This document shows, piece by piece, positions 26,920 to 34,191 of a DNA stretch of 39,987 nucleotides. The stretch's first letter is position 1, and each line of letters starts with the position of its first letter. A model generated the notes under the pieces. The model had not been told where the DNA came from. It searched no databases and saw only the letters and a program-made list of their open reading frames with translations. A program made the translations under genes and the position numbers. The DNA is from Microseira wollei NIES-4236 (GTDB taxonomy: Bacteria; Cyanobacteriota; Cyanobacteriia; Cyanobacteriales; Aerosakkonemataceae), in the NCBI RefSeq assembly GCF_020521235.1, contig NZ_BLAY01000094.1, positions 1 through 39,987 of the forward strand, in the 5' to 3' direction.

Positions 26920-27483
26920 ATGGCAGTTAGCACCAGCAAAACTAAGAATAATACGACAACCAGCGACGCAAAGAGCCAAAACAATGCTGAAAGCAACGAA
27001 AACGCTCAAGTTGAAGCAAATAGCGTGGAAACGCAAGAGACTGGCGAGCAAGTGTCGGAGTTGCAAGTAAAGGAAGAAGCGCCCGCAGATTCCACCAAGG
27101 TAGTGCGGTACGATAAGTCGAGTCTGGTATTTGCTAACCGCCCTGTTGAATCAAGCAATCTGATAGTGCGGGAAACCCTCAATGCATCGGGGATTCGTCC
27201 GATTATGTCTTCTGAGTTAGCGATCGCCAGTACAGTCAATGCAGCCGGAATGCGTCCCATTAGCGCTAGCACTCTGCGCGTTATCGAAACGGTGAACATT
27301 GCTGGACTCCGTCCCATCGCCGCCAGCGAGATCAAAATGTCGGATAGCATTGCCTTGATGGGGATGCGTCCGGTAGGGTTAAGTACCCTGCAATTTTCCC
27401 AAATGATTATGTCCGCTGGACTGCGCCCGATTGCATCCAATGATATCGACGATAGCAACACGTTGATGGGTTTTCTAGATTAG
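26920..27483 (+). CDS. Unknown protein with six 19-residue RPI repeats
   Basis: Protein of 187 aa. Residues 1-70 are polar and Asn/Ser/Glu/Gln-rich (NNTTTSDAKSQNNAESNENA), probably disordered. Then follow six exact-length 19-residue units, each starting RP: RPVESSNLIVRETLNASGI, RPIMSSELAIASTVNAAGM, RPISASTLRVIETVNIAGL, RPIAASEIKMSDSIALMGM, RPVGLSTLQFSQMIMSAGL and RPIASNDIDDSNTLMGFLD. The pattern RPI-x-(S)S-x-L-x(5)-(T)VN-x-AG suggests a regular helix or solenoid. There is no signal peptide and no Cys. AGGAG lies 9 nt before the ATG, a strong site, and a terminator follows at 27565. I do not recognise a function. Confidence 0.85.
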   Translation: MAVSTSKTKNNTTTSDAKSQNNAESNENAQVEANSVETQETGEQVSELQVKEEAPADSTKVVRYDKSSLVFANRPVESSNLIVRETLNASGIRPIMSSELAIASTVNAAGMRPISASTLRVIETVNIAGLRPIAASEIKMSDSIALMGMRPVGLSTLQFSQMIMSAGLRPIASNDIDDSNTLMGFLD

Positions 27484-27494
27484 GACAAGGGAAT

Positions 27495-27548
27495 TTTAGA
27501 TTTTAGATTTGAGATTGCAGATTGAAATAAATCTACAATCTGAAATCT
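27495..27548. repeat. AGATT(TGC)-type short repeats, inverted
   Basis: Words AGATTTTAGATTTGAGATTGCAG and, inverted, AATCTACAATCTGAAATCT lie back to back after the repeat-protein gene. They share words with 373-416. The two halves could pair. Confidence 0.5.
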
Positions 27549-27564
27549 TAAATATATTAAGATA

Positions 27565-27602
27565 ATCCCCCGCTAAAATAAGCAAAAGCGGGGGATTTTT
27601 AG
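27565..27602 (+). terminator. Rho-independent terminator
   Basis: AATCCCCCGCT pairs with AGCGGGGGATT (27587-27597) and is followed by a T run. It ends the RPI-repeat gene 80 nt downstream and lies just 9 nt before the next start. Confidence 0.88.
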
Positions 27603-27610
27603 CTAATAAT

Positions 27611-28198
27611 ATGGAAATAGAAGTTTCGATGTTACTGGGAGCGAATTCTAGAGAAGAAGCCGAAAATTTAGGTTTAGAAATTGCCAAAAAAGCTTATGCT
27701 GAATTTTTGGCTGAAGCGTTAGACAAGGTTTTTGACGATTTAGCTATAACGTCTCGTTACTGCTTAGTTCATTTTGACCCAGACTTCGCTACCTGCGATG
27801 AATACGAGGTTGAAGAAGAGATTTTAGAAGCGCTTGGGCAGGTTACTGCTAATACAATTTCATGCCATAAAAACTATTATGAAGTATTTGTCAACCTGCC
27901 AGTAGAGTTAGCAAATATTTCCGACGATGACGGGGACAGAGTTTCTGTATATACCTTATGGCACAAGGTACACAAAAGATCTATTCCCTGCTGCGTAGAA
28001 GACCCGATAAGCGACTTAAACTACGATGATTTGTCAGAACAAATTGTCGAGCAACTGGATGAATTAAAAATTAGACTTAATTTTAGATGGGACATTTTAC
28101 AAGTGTCTCATCACTATTACAAAGAAGGCTATCCTTATTTTCAGAATTTCTCTCACGGTCAATCTATCGGTAATACGGATTTATATGAGTTTGTTTAA
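27611..28198 (+). CDS. Unknown acidic protein
   Basis: Protein of 195 aa, rich in Glu and Asp, with an alpha/beta look: SREEAENLGLEIAKKAYAEF helix, ITSRYCLVHFDPDF strand, DEYEVEEEILEAL helix, and a C-terminal part with YTLWHKVHKRSIPCCVEDP and LQVSHHYYKEGYPYF. It has no signal peptide or membrane helix and is probably cytosolic. No clear ribosome binding site precedes the ATG; the terminator hairpin sits immediately upstream, so its promoter is either inside that structure or it relies on read-through. No family recognised. Confidence 0.7.
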   Translation: MEIEVSMLLGANSREEAENLGLEIAKKAYAEFLAEALDKVFDDLAITSRYCLVHFDPDFATCDEYEVEEEILEALGQVTANTISCHKNYYEVFVNLPVELANISDDDGDRVSVYTLWHKVHKRSIPCCVEDPISDLNYDDLSEQIVEQLDELKIRLNFRWDILQVSHHYYKEGYPYFQNFSHGQSIGNTDLYEFV

Positions 28199-28315
28199 AA
28201 GCAATTTTAAAAATAGCGTCAGTGCTTCTAGAAAATTGTGAAATAATTAAGAAATACTAAAAAAAATAAACTTTTGACACAAAAGATGATTTGGGGTTGA
28301 TTCACTTATTCCAAT

Positions 28316-28400
28316 CAGGACTTACGCAAAGAAACCGGGTTTCTATGAAAAATCGTTGGTTGGGGAGAGAGCTACGCAGAAACAAAGGTGATAGGCTTAA
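28316..28400. mobile_element. Family-A element with decayed right arm
   Basis: CAGGACTTACGCAAAGAAAC at 28316-28335 is identical to the start of the copy at 21735; AAAAATCGTTGG and TACGCAGAAAC follow as expected. The right end is unrecognisable. The rest of 28199-28593 is AT-rich (about 70 percent by eye). GGAAACC (28561-28567) and GGTTTC (28575-28580) form a small hairpin before the next ribosome binding site. Confidence 0.72.
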
Positions 28401-28593
28401 AAAGTCAAAATAATTTTAACAATTTATTTATAAATCAGCTCTCAATTAGACAGTGCAACCTACCCAAAAACTTCAAGGAAAATTATGGTATCAAATTATA
28501 CGTTTTTTTCGATTAAACTATAGTTTGATGTGACAATAACGATTTTTCAGCTGAATAAGTGGAAACCCTCTAAAGGTTTCAGGGAGATAAAAT

Positions 28594-28848
28594 ATGACAG
28601 CAACGCGGCAAGAGCTTTACATGAACCTGATCGATGAATTGTTCAAGTGTCCCAGCGGTCAGGAACCAGAAGTTTTAGATGCTCACTTAGATTTGATCGA
28701 TGCTGGTTTAGTAGAAACAATGGTACAGCTGGCAACGTATATGGCACACCAAGATAACCAGGATGGAGCTAAATTTTTACTCCACGTCGCCCGCGAATTA
28801 GCTAAGCAATTGGGATTATATCCCGAATTGTCAACGACCTCGGCGTAA
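28594..28848 (+). CDS. Small conserved helical protein of unknown function
   Basis: Protein of 84 aa, all-helical by pattern (RQELYMNLIDELFKCPSGQE, LDAHLDLIDAGLVETMVQLA, then FLLHVARELAKQLGL). This layout resembles the short N-terminal module found in front of many cyanobacterial TPR/CHAT proteins (recollection, not searched), here standing alone. AGGGAG lies 7 nt before the ATG. The next gene starts 10 nt after the stop, so the two form an operon. No function assigned. Confidence 0.7.
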   Translation: MTATRQELYMNLIDELFKCPSGQEPEVLDAHLDLIDAGLVETMVQLATYMAHQDNQDGAKFLLHVARELAKQLGLYPELSTTSA

Positions 28849-28858
28849 GTGAAAACTT

Positions 28859-29161
28859 ATGGAATGCACTGAGGCACAAGAACTAGCCTTCGATTTCCTC
28901 ATGGCAGAATGGGAAATTGCGGAAGCAGACCGAGAGTGGTTCTCAGTTCTTAACTGTCGTTGGGTTAAAGATAGTTGGTACGTTGTCGAAATTGGCGTAG
29001 AAGGATTGCCCGATAAATGGGTAATTCAAGTTTACGACACGGGAGAATGCGACCCCAACTATACTTTTAATTCCCCTATTAGTGCGGCATCGGGAACGGC
29101 TGAATTGGAGGAATTTCCGCCCGAAGTCGCCCAGATGATATCCAAAGAACGCCAAGGTTAG
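28859..29161 (+). CDS. Small protein of unknown function
   Basis: Protein of 100 aa. It starts with a helix (EAQELAFDFLMAEWEIAEAD) and continues with a beta-rich part containing many Trp (WFSVLNCRWVKDSWYVVEIG, DKWVIQVYDTG). It has no signal peptide, looks cytosolic and could fold as a small alpha/beta domain. It is downstream of the 84-aa gene with a 10-nt gap. No family recognised. The reverse-strand frame over the same DNA looks like a shadow. Confidence 0.68.
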   Translation: MECTEAQELAFDFLMAEWEIAEADREWFSVLNCRWVKDSWYVVEIGVEGLPDKWVIQVYDTGECDPNYTFNSPISAASGTAELEEFPPEVAQMISKERQG

Positions 29162-29192
29162 TTTTTCAAGTTAATCAGGCAAGTTGCTAGTT

Positions 29193-29259
29193 CAGGACTT
29201 ACGCACGACGAGTCTAGAAACCGTTTTCACAGAAACCCGGTTTCTTTGCGTAAGTCCTG
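29193..29259. mobile_element. Family-A element, medium form, TSD TAGTT
   Basis: A 67-nt copy from CAGGACTTACGCA (29193) to TTTGCGTAAGTCCTG (ending 29259), with TAGAAACC and GAAACCCGGTTTC inside. TAGTT lies on both sides (29188-29192, 29260-29264). Confidence 0.85.
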
Positions 29260-29280
29260 TAGTTATAACCTTGGGCGTTG

Positions 29281-29371
29281 CTAATAGCTAATAGCTAATT
29301 GCGAGATGTGAAGCTCACAACAATAATATCCTGACATTAGCCATTAGCCATTAGCCATTAGCCATTAGCCG
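29281..29371. repeat. Heptamer tandem repeats CTAATAG and ATTAGCC
   Basis: CTAATAG is repeated at about 29281-29298, and ATTAGCC about five times at 29337-29371. The two words are near inverse complements of each other (GGCTAAT, CTATTAG), so the blocks can fold together. They resemble the heptanucleotide STRR repeats of filamentous cyanobacteria. The remainder up to 29509 holds a GC-rich leader with TACAAT at about 29459, a possible -10 box for the next gene. Confidence 0.7.
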
Positions 29372-29509
29372 CTATGCATGAGATTGGTATGTCAGGGCAA
29401 CTAAAGTTGTCGAGAGCGTTTGATCCCAGTCCTTGTGCCGTAAGCTCTCACCCTCTCGTACAATGTAAAAAAGCTGTTGCTTTAGCAGCCCGCGGGAGCT
29501 GCAAGACAA

Positions 29510-29716
29510 ATGTTTGATGGATTTTGGGACAACGTTTCGCGCTATCCCCGGTTCTTAGTAACCATTATCTTGGGGATATTCGTCAATACCTTCGGCTGGC
29601 TGACACCGCTATTTAAGCGCCCAGTTACGGCGATCGCTCTAGTCGGCTTCCTGGTGGGTCTTTTAATTTTCGTTAGTTTAACCTTACGAGCGATGCTGGG
29701 ATTGAGCGCGATTTAG
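29510..29716 (+). CDS. DUF751 family small membrane protein
   Basis: Protein of 68 aa with two hydrophobic helices (FLVTIILGIFVNTFGWLTPL and TAIALVGFLVGLLIFVSLTL). The start MFDGFWDNVSRYPRF and the RPVTAIALVG motif are characteristic of DUF751, a family found in cyanobacteria and plastids. Its function is unknown; it is probably a thylakoid or plasma membrane protein. It sits 35 nt upstream of rbfA in the same direction, so the two may share a transcript. Confidence 0.85.
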   Translation: MFDGFWDNVSRYPRFLVTIILGIFVNTFGWLTPLFKRPVTAIALVGFLVGLLIFVSLTLRAMLGLSAI

Positions 29717-29751
29717 TTAGGATGGGTGAGAAACACTGGCTTTGAAATATT

Positions 29752-30180
29752 ATGGCTACGAATCGTCGCGTTTCTCGCGTTGCTGCCCAAATTCAACGGG
29801 AGGTCAGCCAACTGCTGCAAAACGGGATCAAAGATGACCGGGTGGGTTCCAGCATGGTCAGCGTCACCGATGTGGATGTGTCCAACGACCTGCAACATGC
29901 CAAAATCTTTGTCAGTCTCTACGGCACTAACGAAGCGAAAGCCGAGACGATGGCTGCATTGAAAGAGGCTACGAGCTTCGTTCGCAAAGAACTAGGGGCG
30001 AGGGTGCGCCTGCGCCGCACCCCGGAAGTGGTGTTTGTGGAAGACCACTCCCTCGAACGGGGCGATCGCATCCTATCGCTGATCAACCAGCTTTCCTCTA
30101 AACGCCGCGATGACGATGAACTAGAGGCAGATGACAGCGACTATGATACAGTATCGGCAGAGGAAGAGGACAAACCTTGA
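29752..30180 (+). CDS. rbfA: 30S ribosome-binding factor A
   Basis: RbfA of 142 aa binds the 30S subunit and helps mature the 5' end of 16S rRNA, with a role in cold adaptation. The single KH-like domain shows [38 protein letters not shown] and [20 protein letters not shown], all standard. A C-terminal acidic tail ([20 protein letters not shown]) is common in cyanobacterial forms. The stop TGA overlaps the TTG start of the glycosidase (TTGA), which points to translational coupling. Confidence 0.95.
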   Translation: MATNRRVSRVAAQIQREVSQLLQNGIKDDRVGSSMVSVTDVDVSNDLQHAKIFVSLYGTNEAKAETMAALKEATSFVRKELGARVRLRRTPEVVFVEDHSLERGDRILSLINQLSSKRRDDDELEADDSDYDTVSAEEEDKP

Positions 30181-31883
30181 ATGCTTCTAAACTGCCCGAT
30201 TTAAACACCCTGTCCCTGGAACAACAGGTGGCTCAGATGGTCGTCGTGCGAGCATCGGGCTACCTGTTCGACCATCAAATTCAGTATCCCGCCTGGGAAC
30301 CAAAAGCCGCTAAGTTACAGCATTGGTTGCAAAATTTAGGCGTCGGAGGCGTTATTTTACTGGGAGGGAGTGCCCCAGAATTGGCACTGCGATCGCAACA
30401 ACTGCAAAACTGGTCTAAAATCCCCCTACTGATCGCCGCCGATATCGAAGAAGGTGTCGGACAGCGCTTTTCTGGCGCGACTTGGTTTCCTCCCCCAATG
30501 GTTTTGTCCCCAATTGGGGATAAAAATCCCGCCCTCGCTCAGGAATACGCCGAGCAAATGGGAGCCATCACCGCAGAAGAAGCTCTGGCTATTGGTATAA
30601 ACTGGGTACTCGCACCCGTAGTCGATGTTAATAACAATCCCGATAATCCAGTTATCAACGTCCGCGCCTTTGGCGAAACTCCAGCCGATGTCAGCTGTTT
30701 GGCAACGGCTTTTATAAAAGGTGCTAAAAAATACCCCGTATTAACGACAGCTAAGCATTTTCCCGGACACGGAGATACGGCAACCGATTCTCACCTAGAA
30801 TTACCTGTATTGCCCCACACCCCAGAAAGACTGGGTGAAATTGAACTACCCCCGTTTATCGCCGCTATAGAAGCTGGGGTAGACGCGGTGATGAGCGGTC
30901 ACTTGCTGATACCAGCTTGGGATGCAGAAATTCCGGCTACCCTGTCGGAAAAGATTTTGACACAACAACTACGGAAAAATTTGAGTTTTGGCGGGTTAAT
31001 TGTTACCGATGCGCTGGTAATGGGCGCGATCGCTTCTCGCTACGGGGCAAGGGAAGCACCCGTCTTGGCAGTGGAAGCCGGGGCAGATATTCTATTGATG
31101 CCGGTAGATCCAGAAGCCGCAATTGCAGCAGTATGCGATGCGGTTAAAACGGGGCGGATCTCCCCAGACAGAATTCGCGCCTCTTGTCAACGAATTTGGC
31201 AAGCTAAGCAGAAAGTGGCATATGGGGAAGAAAATGACCAAGAAGACAAGGGGACACGGGGACACCCAGACGCGGGGAATTGTGTAGAAACACTCGACCC
31301 TCTCCCTTGTCTCCCATTCTCCGCCTCCTCTTCCGTCTCCCCGCTATTGGCTCAGCTCGCTCAACCAAAAGCGATCGCTACTGCTGCCCATATCCTCCGG
31401 GAAAGCACGCAAGTTTTCGGGTCGGTTCCCTTGGATTTGGCAAAAGATTCCGGGAATTTACGTAACTTAATAGTGGTAGACAATCTTTTGGATTGTGAAT
31501 TTTTGTGTCGAACCGCCCCGGCGCTGGCGATTCCAGAGCAACTGGGGTACAAATCCCAACTCGTTGACTGCCATACTCCCAGCATGTCAGTCTGTGGGGG
31601 AGAAGAAACTTTCTCTGCCACGGTGCTGCAACTGTTTATCCGAGGCAATCCTTTCCGAGGCAGTGCGGGACTGACTCAAATGGCGCGGGATTGGTTTAAG
31701 AAATTATTAAAAACCGGCGAACTGCAAGCGCTGGTGCTGTATGGTAGCCCTTATGTTAAAAAACTGTTCTTAGCCGCTTTACCGCCCGGAATCCCTTGTA
31801 TATCGTCCTACGGTCAGATGCAGCAGGCACAAGCGATCGCCCTAGAAATTTTGTTCGGTAGAGCTTACCAAAACTCGCGATAA
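30177..31883 (+). CDS. Glycoside hydrolase family 3 protein, NagZ-like
   Basis: Beta-N-acetylhexosaminidase-like enzyme of 568 aa, probably acting on cell-wall muropeptides. The catalytic barrel has [15 protein letters not shown], the substrate motif [14 protein letters not shown] with the general acid/base His loop, and nucleophile Asp in [14 protein letters not shown]. No signal peptide, so likely cytosolic. The start is TTG at 30177 inside the rbfA stop, with AGAGGA 5-6 nt before it; the nearest ATG (30181) is out of frame. Between the barrel and the C-terminal domain, residues about 351-390 (from [16 protein letters not shown]) come from repeat-like DNA and are probably an unstructured insertion. 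The C-terminal domain ([13 protein letters not shown] onward) is also present in longer cyanobacterial homologues. Confidence 0.9.
   Translation: MNASKLPDLNTLSLEQQVAQMVVVRASGYLFDHQIQYPAWEPKAAKLQHWLQNLGVGGVILLGGSAPELALRSQQLQNWSKIPLLIAADIEEGVGQRFSGATWFPPPMVLSPIGDKNPALAQEYAEQMGAITAEEALAIGINWVLAPVVDVNNNPDNPVINVRAFGETPADVSCLATAFIKGAKKYPVLTTAKHFPGHGDTATDSHLELPVLPHTPERLGEIELPPFIAAIEAGVDAVMSGHLLIPAWDAEIPATLSEKILTQQLRKNLSFGGLIVTDALVMGAIASRYGAREAPVLAVEAGADILLMPVDPEAAIAAVCDAVKTGRISPDRIRASCQRIWQAKQKVAYGEENDQEDKGTRGHPDAGNCVETLDPLPCLPFSASSSVSPLLAQLAQPKAIATAAHILRESTQVFGSVPLDLAKDSGNLRNLIVVDNLLDCEFLCRTAPALAIPEQLGYKSQLVDCHTPSMSVCGGEETFSATVLQLFIRGNPFRGSAGLTQMARDWFKKLLKTGELQALVLYGSPYVKKLFLAALPPGIPCISSYGQMQQAQAIALEILFGRAYQNSR
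31232..31342. repeat. Repeat-like insertion inside the glycosidase gene
   Basis: The segment is purine-rich then pyrimidine-rich: GACAAGGGGACACGGGGACA on the left and CCCTTGTCTCCC on the right, with GACAAGGG (31245-31252) and CCCTTGTC (31304-31311) inverted. It resembles GGGGACACGGGGAC-type intergenic repeats of filamentous cyanobacteria, not coding DNA, yet it keeps the frame open. Confidence 0.6.
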
Positions 31884-31981
31884 TATCCGCTATTTGTTTG
31901 GGAATACTAAATTTAGACAAGCTTTCTTGAGCGGAAGCTGCCGATTGAACTCTCAGATCGTCTTATCCCCTCTAGGCAAGT

Positions 31982-32164
31982 CTAGTCTGGCTTGCCGGGG
32001 CATTTGAGTTTCAGTAACTCCTCCCGTGGGTAATACTTAACCTTGGGATTACCTGCTGCTTGCTTTACCCTAAAGGCCAACCCATAGGATGAGAGGGGAA
32101 AGCCGCTTAGATCTGTGTATAACGATTTGGAGGTAATGTCAATATTTGCTGACTTTGGAAACAT
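31982..32164 (-). CDS. Possible small protein, uncertain
   Basis: A 60-aa frame, MFPKSANIDITSKSLYTDLS to KLKCPGKPD, is the only candidate in the 401-nt gap 31884-32284. Its composition (balanced, with a basic C-terminus and FRVKQAAGNPKVKYY) is protein-like, but no ribosome binding site is seen and I do not recognise a family. It would run convergent to the glycosidase. If it is not a gene, the gap holds nothing else I can identify. Confidence 0.33.
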   Translation of the reverse strand: MFPKSANIDITSKSLYTDLSGFPLSSYGLAFRVKQAAGNPKVKYYPREELLKLKCPGKPD

Positions 32165-32284
32165 TTATTAATATAAAGGAGCAGTGGATAGCGCAAAAAT
32201 GAAAATCGTTCAGTATAGGGAACTACAAACTATCCGCTTGTTTTGCCCATAACCTTAAGCCCTCTTAGTTTGAGAGATATTACA

Positions 32285-32536
32285 ATGAGCGTTAAAACGG
32301 TATCATCTGCGGTTACATCTACGTCAGTTCAATACACCCTAGACGTGATTCAAGAGGAAGCACGTCGGCTGGTGCATAAAGGAGTTGTGAGCCGCCAGCA
32401 ACCCATATACACGCTTTGCCAATTCATCCCGGCGCGGGAATGGGCGTGGGTTGAGTGTGAATTGGAAAAGAACAATTATTTACTCAGGGATAGGATTGGC
32501 GATTTAATGGGGCATGAAGAATGGCAGAATGACTGA
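32285..32536 (+). CDS. DUF4327 family protein
   Basis: Protein of 83 aa from the ATG at 32285 (MSVKTVSSAV); the frame is open 14 codons earlier without a better start. The core VQYTLDVIQEEARRLVHKG, VSRQQPIYTLCQFIPAREW and LLRDRIGDLMGHEEW is the DUF4327 pattern, a small helical family specific to cyanobacteria. Function unknown. It is followed by a HIP1-built hairpin terminator shared with the convergent gene. Confidence 0.88.
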   Translation: MSVKTVSSAVTSTSVQYTLDVIQEEARRLVHKGVVSRQQPIYTLCQFIPAREWAWVECELEKNNYLLRDRIGDLMGHEEWQND

Positions 32537-32651
32537 AGTCGTTGGTAGGCGCTTGCGTCAGCGGTCAGAGGTAACAAGCAAATCCTTCTGACAACTGACT
32601 CAAGATAGATGACAAAAAACAGATGGGAAAAAAGTCAATCAGTCGTAATCA

Positions 32652-32687
32652 GGCGATCGCAACAGAGCGATCGCCGCTACGATTTTT
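32652..32687. terminator. Terminator hairpin made of two HIP1 sites
   Basis: GGCGATCGC (32652-32660) and GCGATCGCC (32667-32675) form a 9-bp stem with loop AACAGA. GCTACGATTTTTAT follows on the plus strand. Each arm contains the HIP1 octamer, so the usual genome-wide marker here forms a stem between two convergent genes. The arms are also self-palindromic. Confidence 0.65.
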
Positions 32688-33075
32688 ATGACCGATCGTC
32701 TTGAGAACGCAAATTTTCTAACTCCGCACGCATAGCAGCAATTTGGGCAATCAGTTCCTGGATTTCTAGCTGCACATCCGTTGCAGCAGCGGGGTTAGGC
32801 GTCGCGGGACTTGTACGGGCAGTTGGTGGTGTCGCGCTCGTGGTTTGATTGGTTTGTTGGCGCAACAGCGAATCAACGTAACTGCGAGCTTCCTGCTCTG
32901 TTATTTCGCCTTTTTCAGACCATTCTTGAGTCAACTGGATCAACTGTGACCCCAGCTGGGACAAAGTTTCGGATCGCTTTTGATCGTCTTGCAGGGTTTC
33001 GACTAGGGAAGCCGTAGCGCCTAGAGAAATGCGAAACCCTTGTTGCAGTAGCAGAATCAGGTTATCGGAGTTCAT
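32686..33075 (-). CDS. Phasin-like/coiled-coil protein of unknown function
   Basis: Protein of 129 aa starting at the ATG 33075 (MNSDNLILLLQQGFRISLGA). The first half is a helix pattern like phasin and PHA-granule regulator proteins: a hydrophobic start, SLVETLQDDQKRSETLSQLG, then WSEKGEITEQEARSYVDSLL. A Thr/Ala/Pro-rich linker (TTSATPPTARTSPATPNPA) follows, and the end is a heptad coiled coil (LEIQELIAQIAAMRAELENL). Oligomerisation is likely. A link to polyhydroxyalkanoate is only a family resemblance. Confidence 0.72.
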   Translation of the reverse strand: MNSDNLILLLQQGFRISLGATASLVETLQDDQKRSETLSQLGSQLIQLTQEWSEKGEITEQEARSYVDSLLRQQTNQTTSATPPTARTSPATPNPAAATDVQLEIQELIAQIAAMRAELENLRSQDDRS

Positions 33076-33225
33076 CGCCAATTTTAGCTAGGGTCAGGTA
33101 GTCGCTTTGGTGGCGGCATTAACGTCGAAGCAATAACAGCTGCTGTTAGAGCGACTGCCAAACCTAGTTTACAAGAATTTATCCAAAATAATAGAGCGGA
33201 TTGCAGCGATAAAAGGTACACCTTG

Positions 33226-33265
33226 GTTTGTGTAGCGGCAGCATTAATGCTGCCGCTACACAAAC
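33226..33265. repeat. Perfect 40-nt palindrome with no loop
   Basis: The left arm GTTTGTGTAGCGGCAGCATT (33226-33245) is followed directly by its exact complement (33246-33265). It lies in the gap between two minus-strand genes; the reverse-strand frame across it is not considered a gene. No T run follows, so it is not a classical terminator. Confidence 0.92.
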
Positions 33266-33332
33266 AAGCCAAAAGGCTGTACCGCACTCGAAAAGCAATC
33301 GGCTGTATTTACCATACATCTACCCACTTTGG

Positions 33333-33686
33333 CTAGCCGACCTGCTCGATATACTGGCTAACATCATCAACGAGCCTGGTGAGTTCGGCTTCGCTGGTTA
33401 AGCGAATGCGATCGTCGCGGACCGTGAGCAGCACTTTGGCAGCAAAGGGACTAGGCCAAATATTAGGATTGCAGAAAATTTCCAGAAAAATATGCCCCGT
33501 GTATTGATATTCCATTGGTTTTTGGGGATTAGCTTTACCTGGTGCGCCCGAAGTTTGGACAGCAACGGCTTTTAACCGTTCCATCAACTGATTGAGCGCA
33601 GCTTGTAACTCCCGTGCGGCTTGGGGTGTGAAGTTAAAAGAGACGGAACCTTCTACCAAGTTGAGCCTGAGTGGGGAAGCAGACAT
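33333..33686 (-). CDS. Unknown conserved-looking protein
   Basis: Protein of 117 aa. SASPLRLNLVEGSVSFNFTP, a helix QAARELQAALNQLMERLKAV, a linker with GAPGKANPQKP, then strands YQYTGHIFLEIFCNP and FAAKVLLTVRDDRIRLT and a last helix ELTRLVDDVSQYIEQV. A compact alpha/beta domain is likely; there is no signal or membrane segment. It resembles small cyanobacterial hypothetical proteins, but I cannot name the family. It precedes the phasin-like gene on the same strand, with the 40-nt palindrome between them. Confidence 0.7.
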   Translation of the reverse strand: MSASPLRLNLVEGSVSFNFTPQAARELQAALNQLMERLKAVAVQTSGAPGKANPQKPMEYQYTGHIFLEIFCNPNIWPSPFAAKVLLTVRDDRIRLTSEAELTRLVDDVSQYIEQVG

Positions 33687-33760
33687 AAGTAATAGATCTG
33701 AACGTTCATCGATCTATCTTACCGGGGGCGAGACTGGCAAGCGATCCGCGATAACTCGCA

Positions 33761-33857
33761 CAGGACTTGCGCAAGAGCGTTACCAGAAACCCGGTTTCGA
33801 CCTGGCTCTGGTTGCCTTTCCCAAGGATTTTTAGTATCGCCAAAGTTTCTTTGCATA
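33761..33857. mobile_element. Family-A element, worn copy, flanked by a 22-bp duplication
   Basis: Starts CAGGACTTGCGCAAG and contains GAAACCCGGTTTC and AAGGATTTTTAG; the right end stops at TTTGCATA. Flanks 33736-33757 and 33858-33879 (both starting GGCAAGCGATC) match at 20 of 22 positions. The rest of 33687-34191 is AT-rich leader DNA with three 10-nt TACCTGAAAT-type repeats at about 33914-33943. Confidence 0.65.
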
Positions 33858-34191
33858 GGCAAGCGATCGCCGATAACTCTCTATTGTCAGGAACGACCTA
33901 CCGTCGTCAGCCCTACCTGAAATTACCTGAAATTACCTGAATTATCACAGTCCCGAATTTAACTGAATTATTGAATTGAATTATTCAACATACTAGCAAT
34001 TGTAGAGTTAAAAACAACTCATGCAATTGCCACTCAATCTTTGGTTCAAACCTTTGAAAGAATGCCGAGAATTTTCCAGAAAAGCGCAGATTTTTGACTC
34101 GGCATAGCACAGAAGCCTCTAGAAACTGTCCAAGTTTTTTATTTCAACACATTCGTTCTGTAATTTTTGAGTATTTATCGGAGAACTAACA

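Noticed and set aside
33084-33287. 67-aa reverse frame between the phasin-like and unknown genes
   Set aside because: It spans the perfect palindrome and has no ribosome binding site or recognisable protein pattern.
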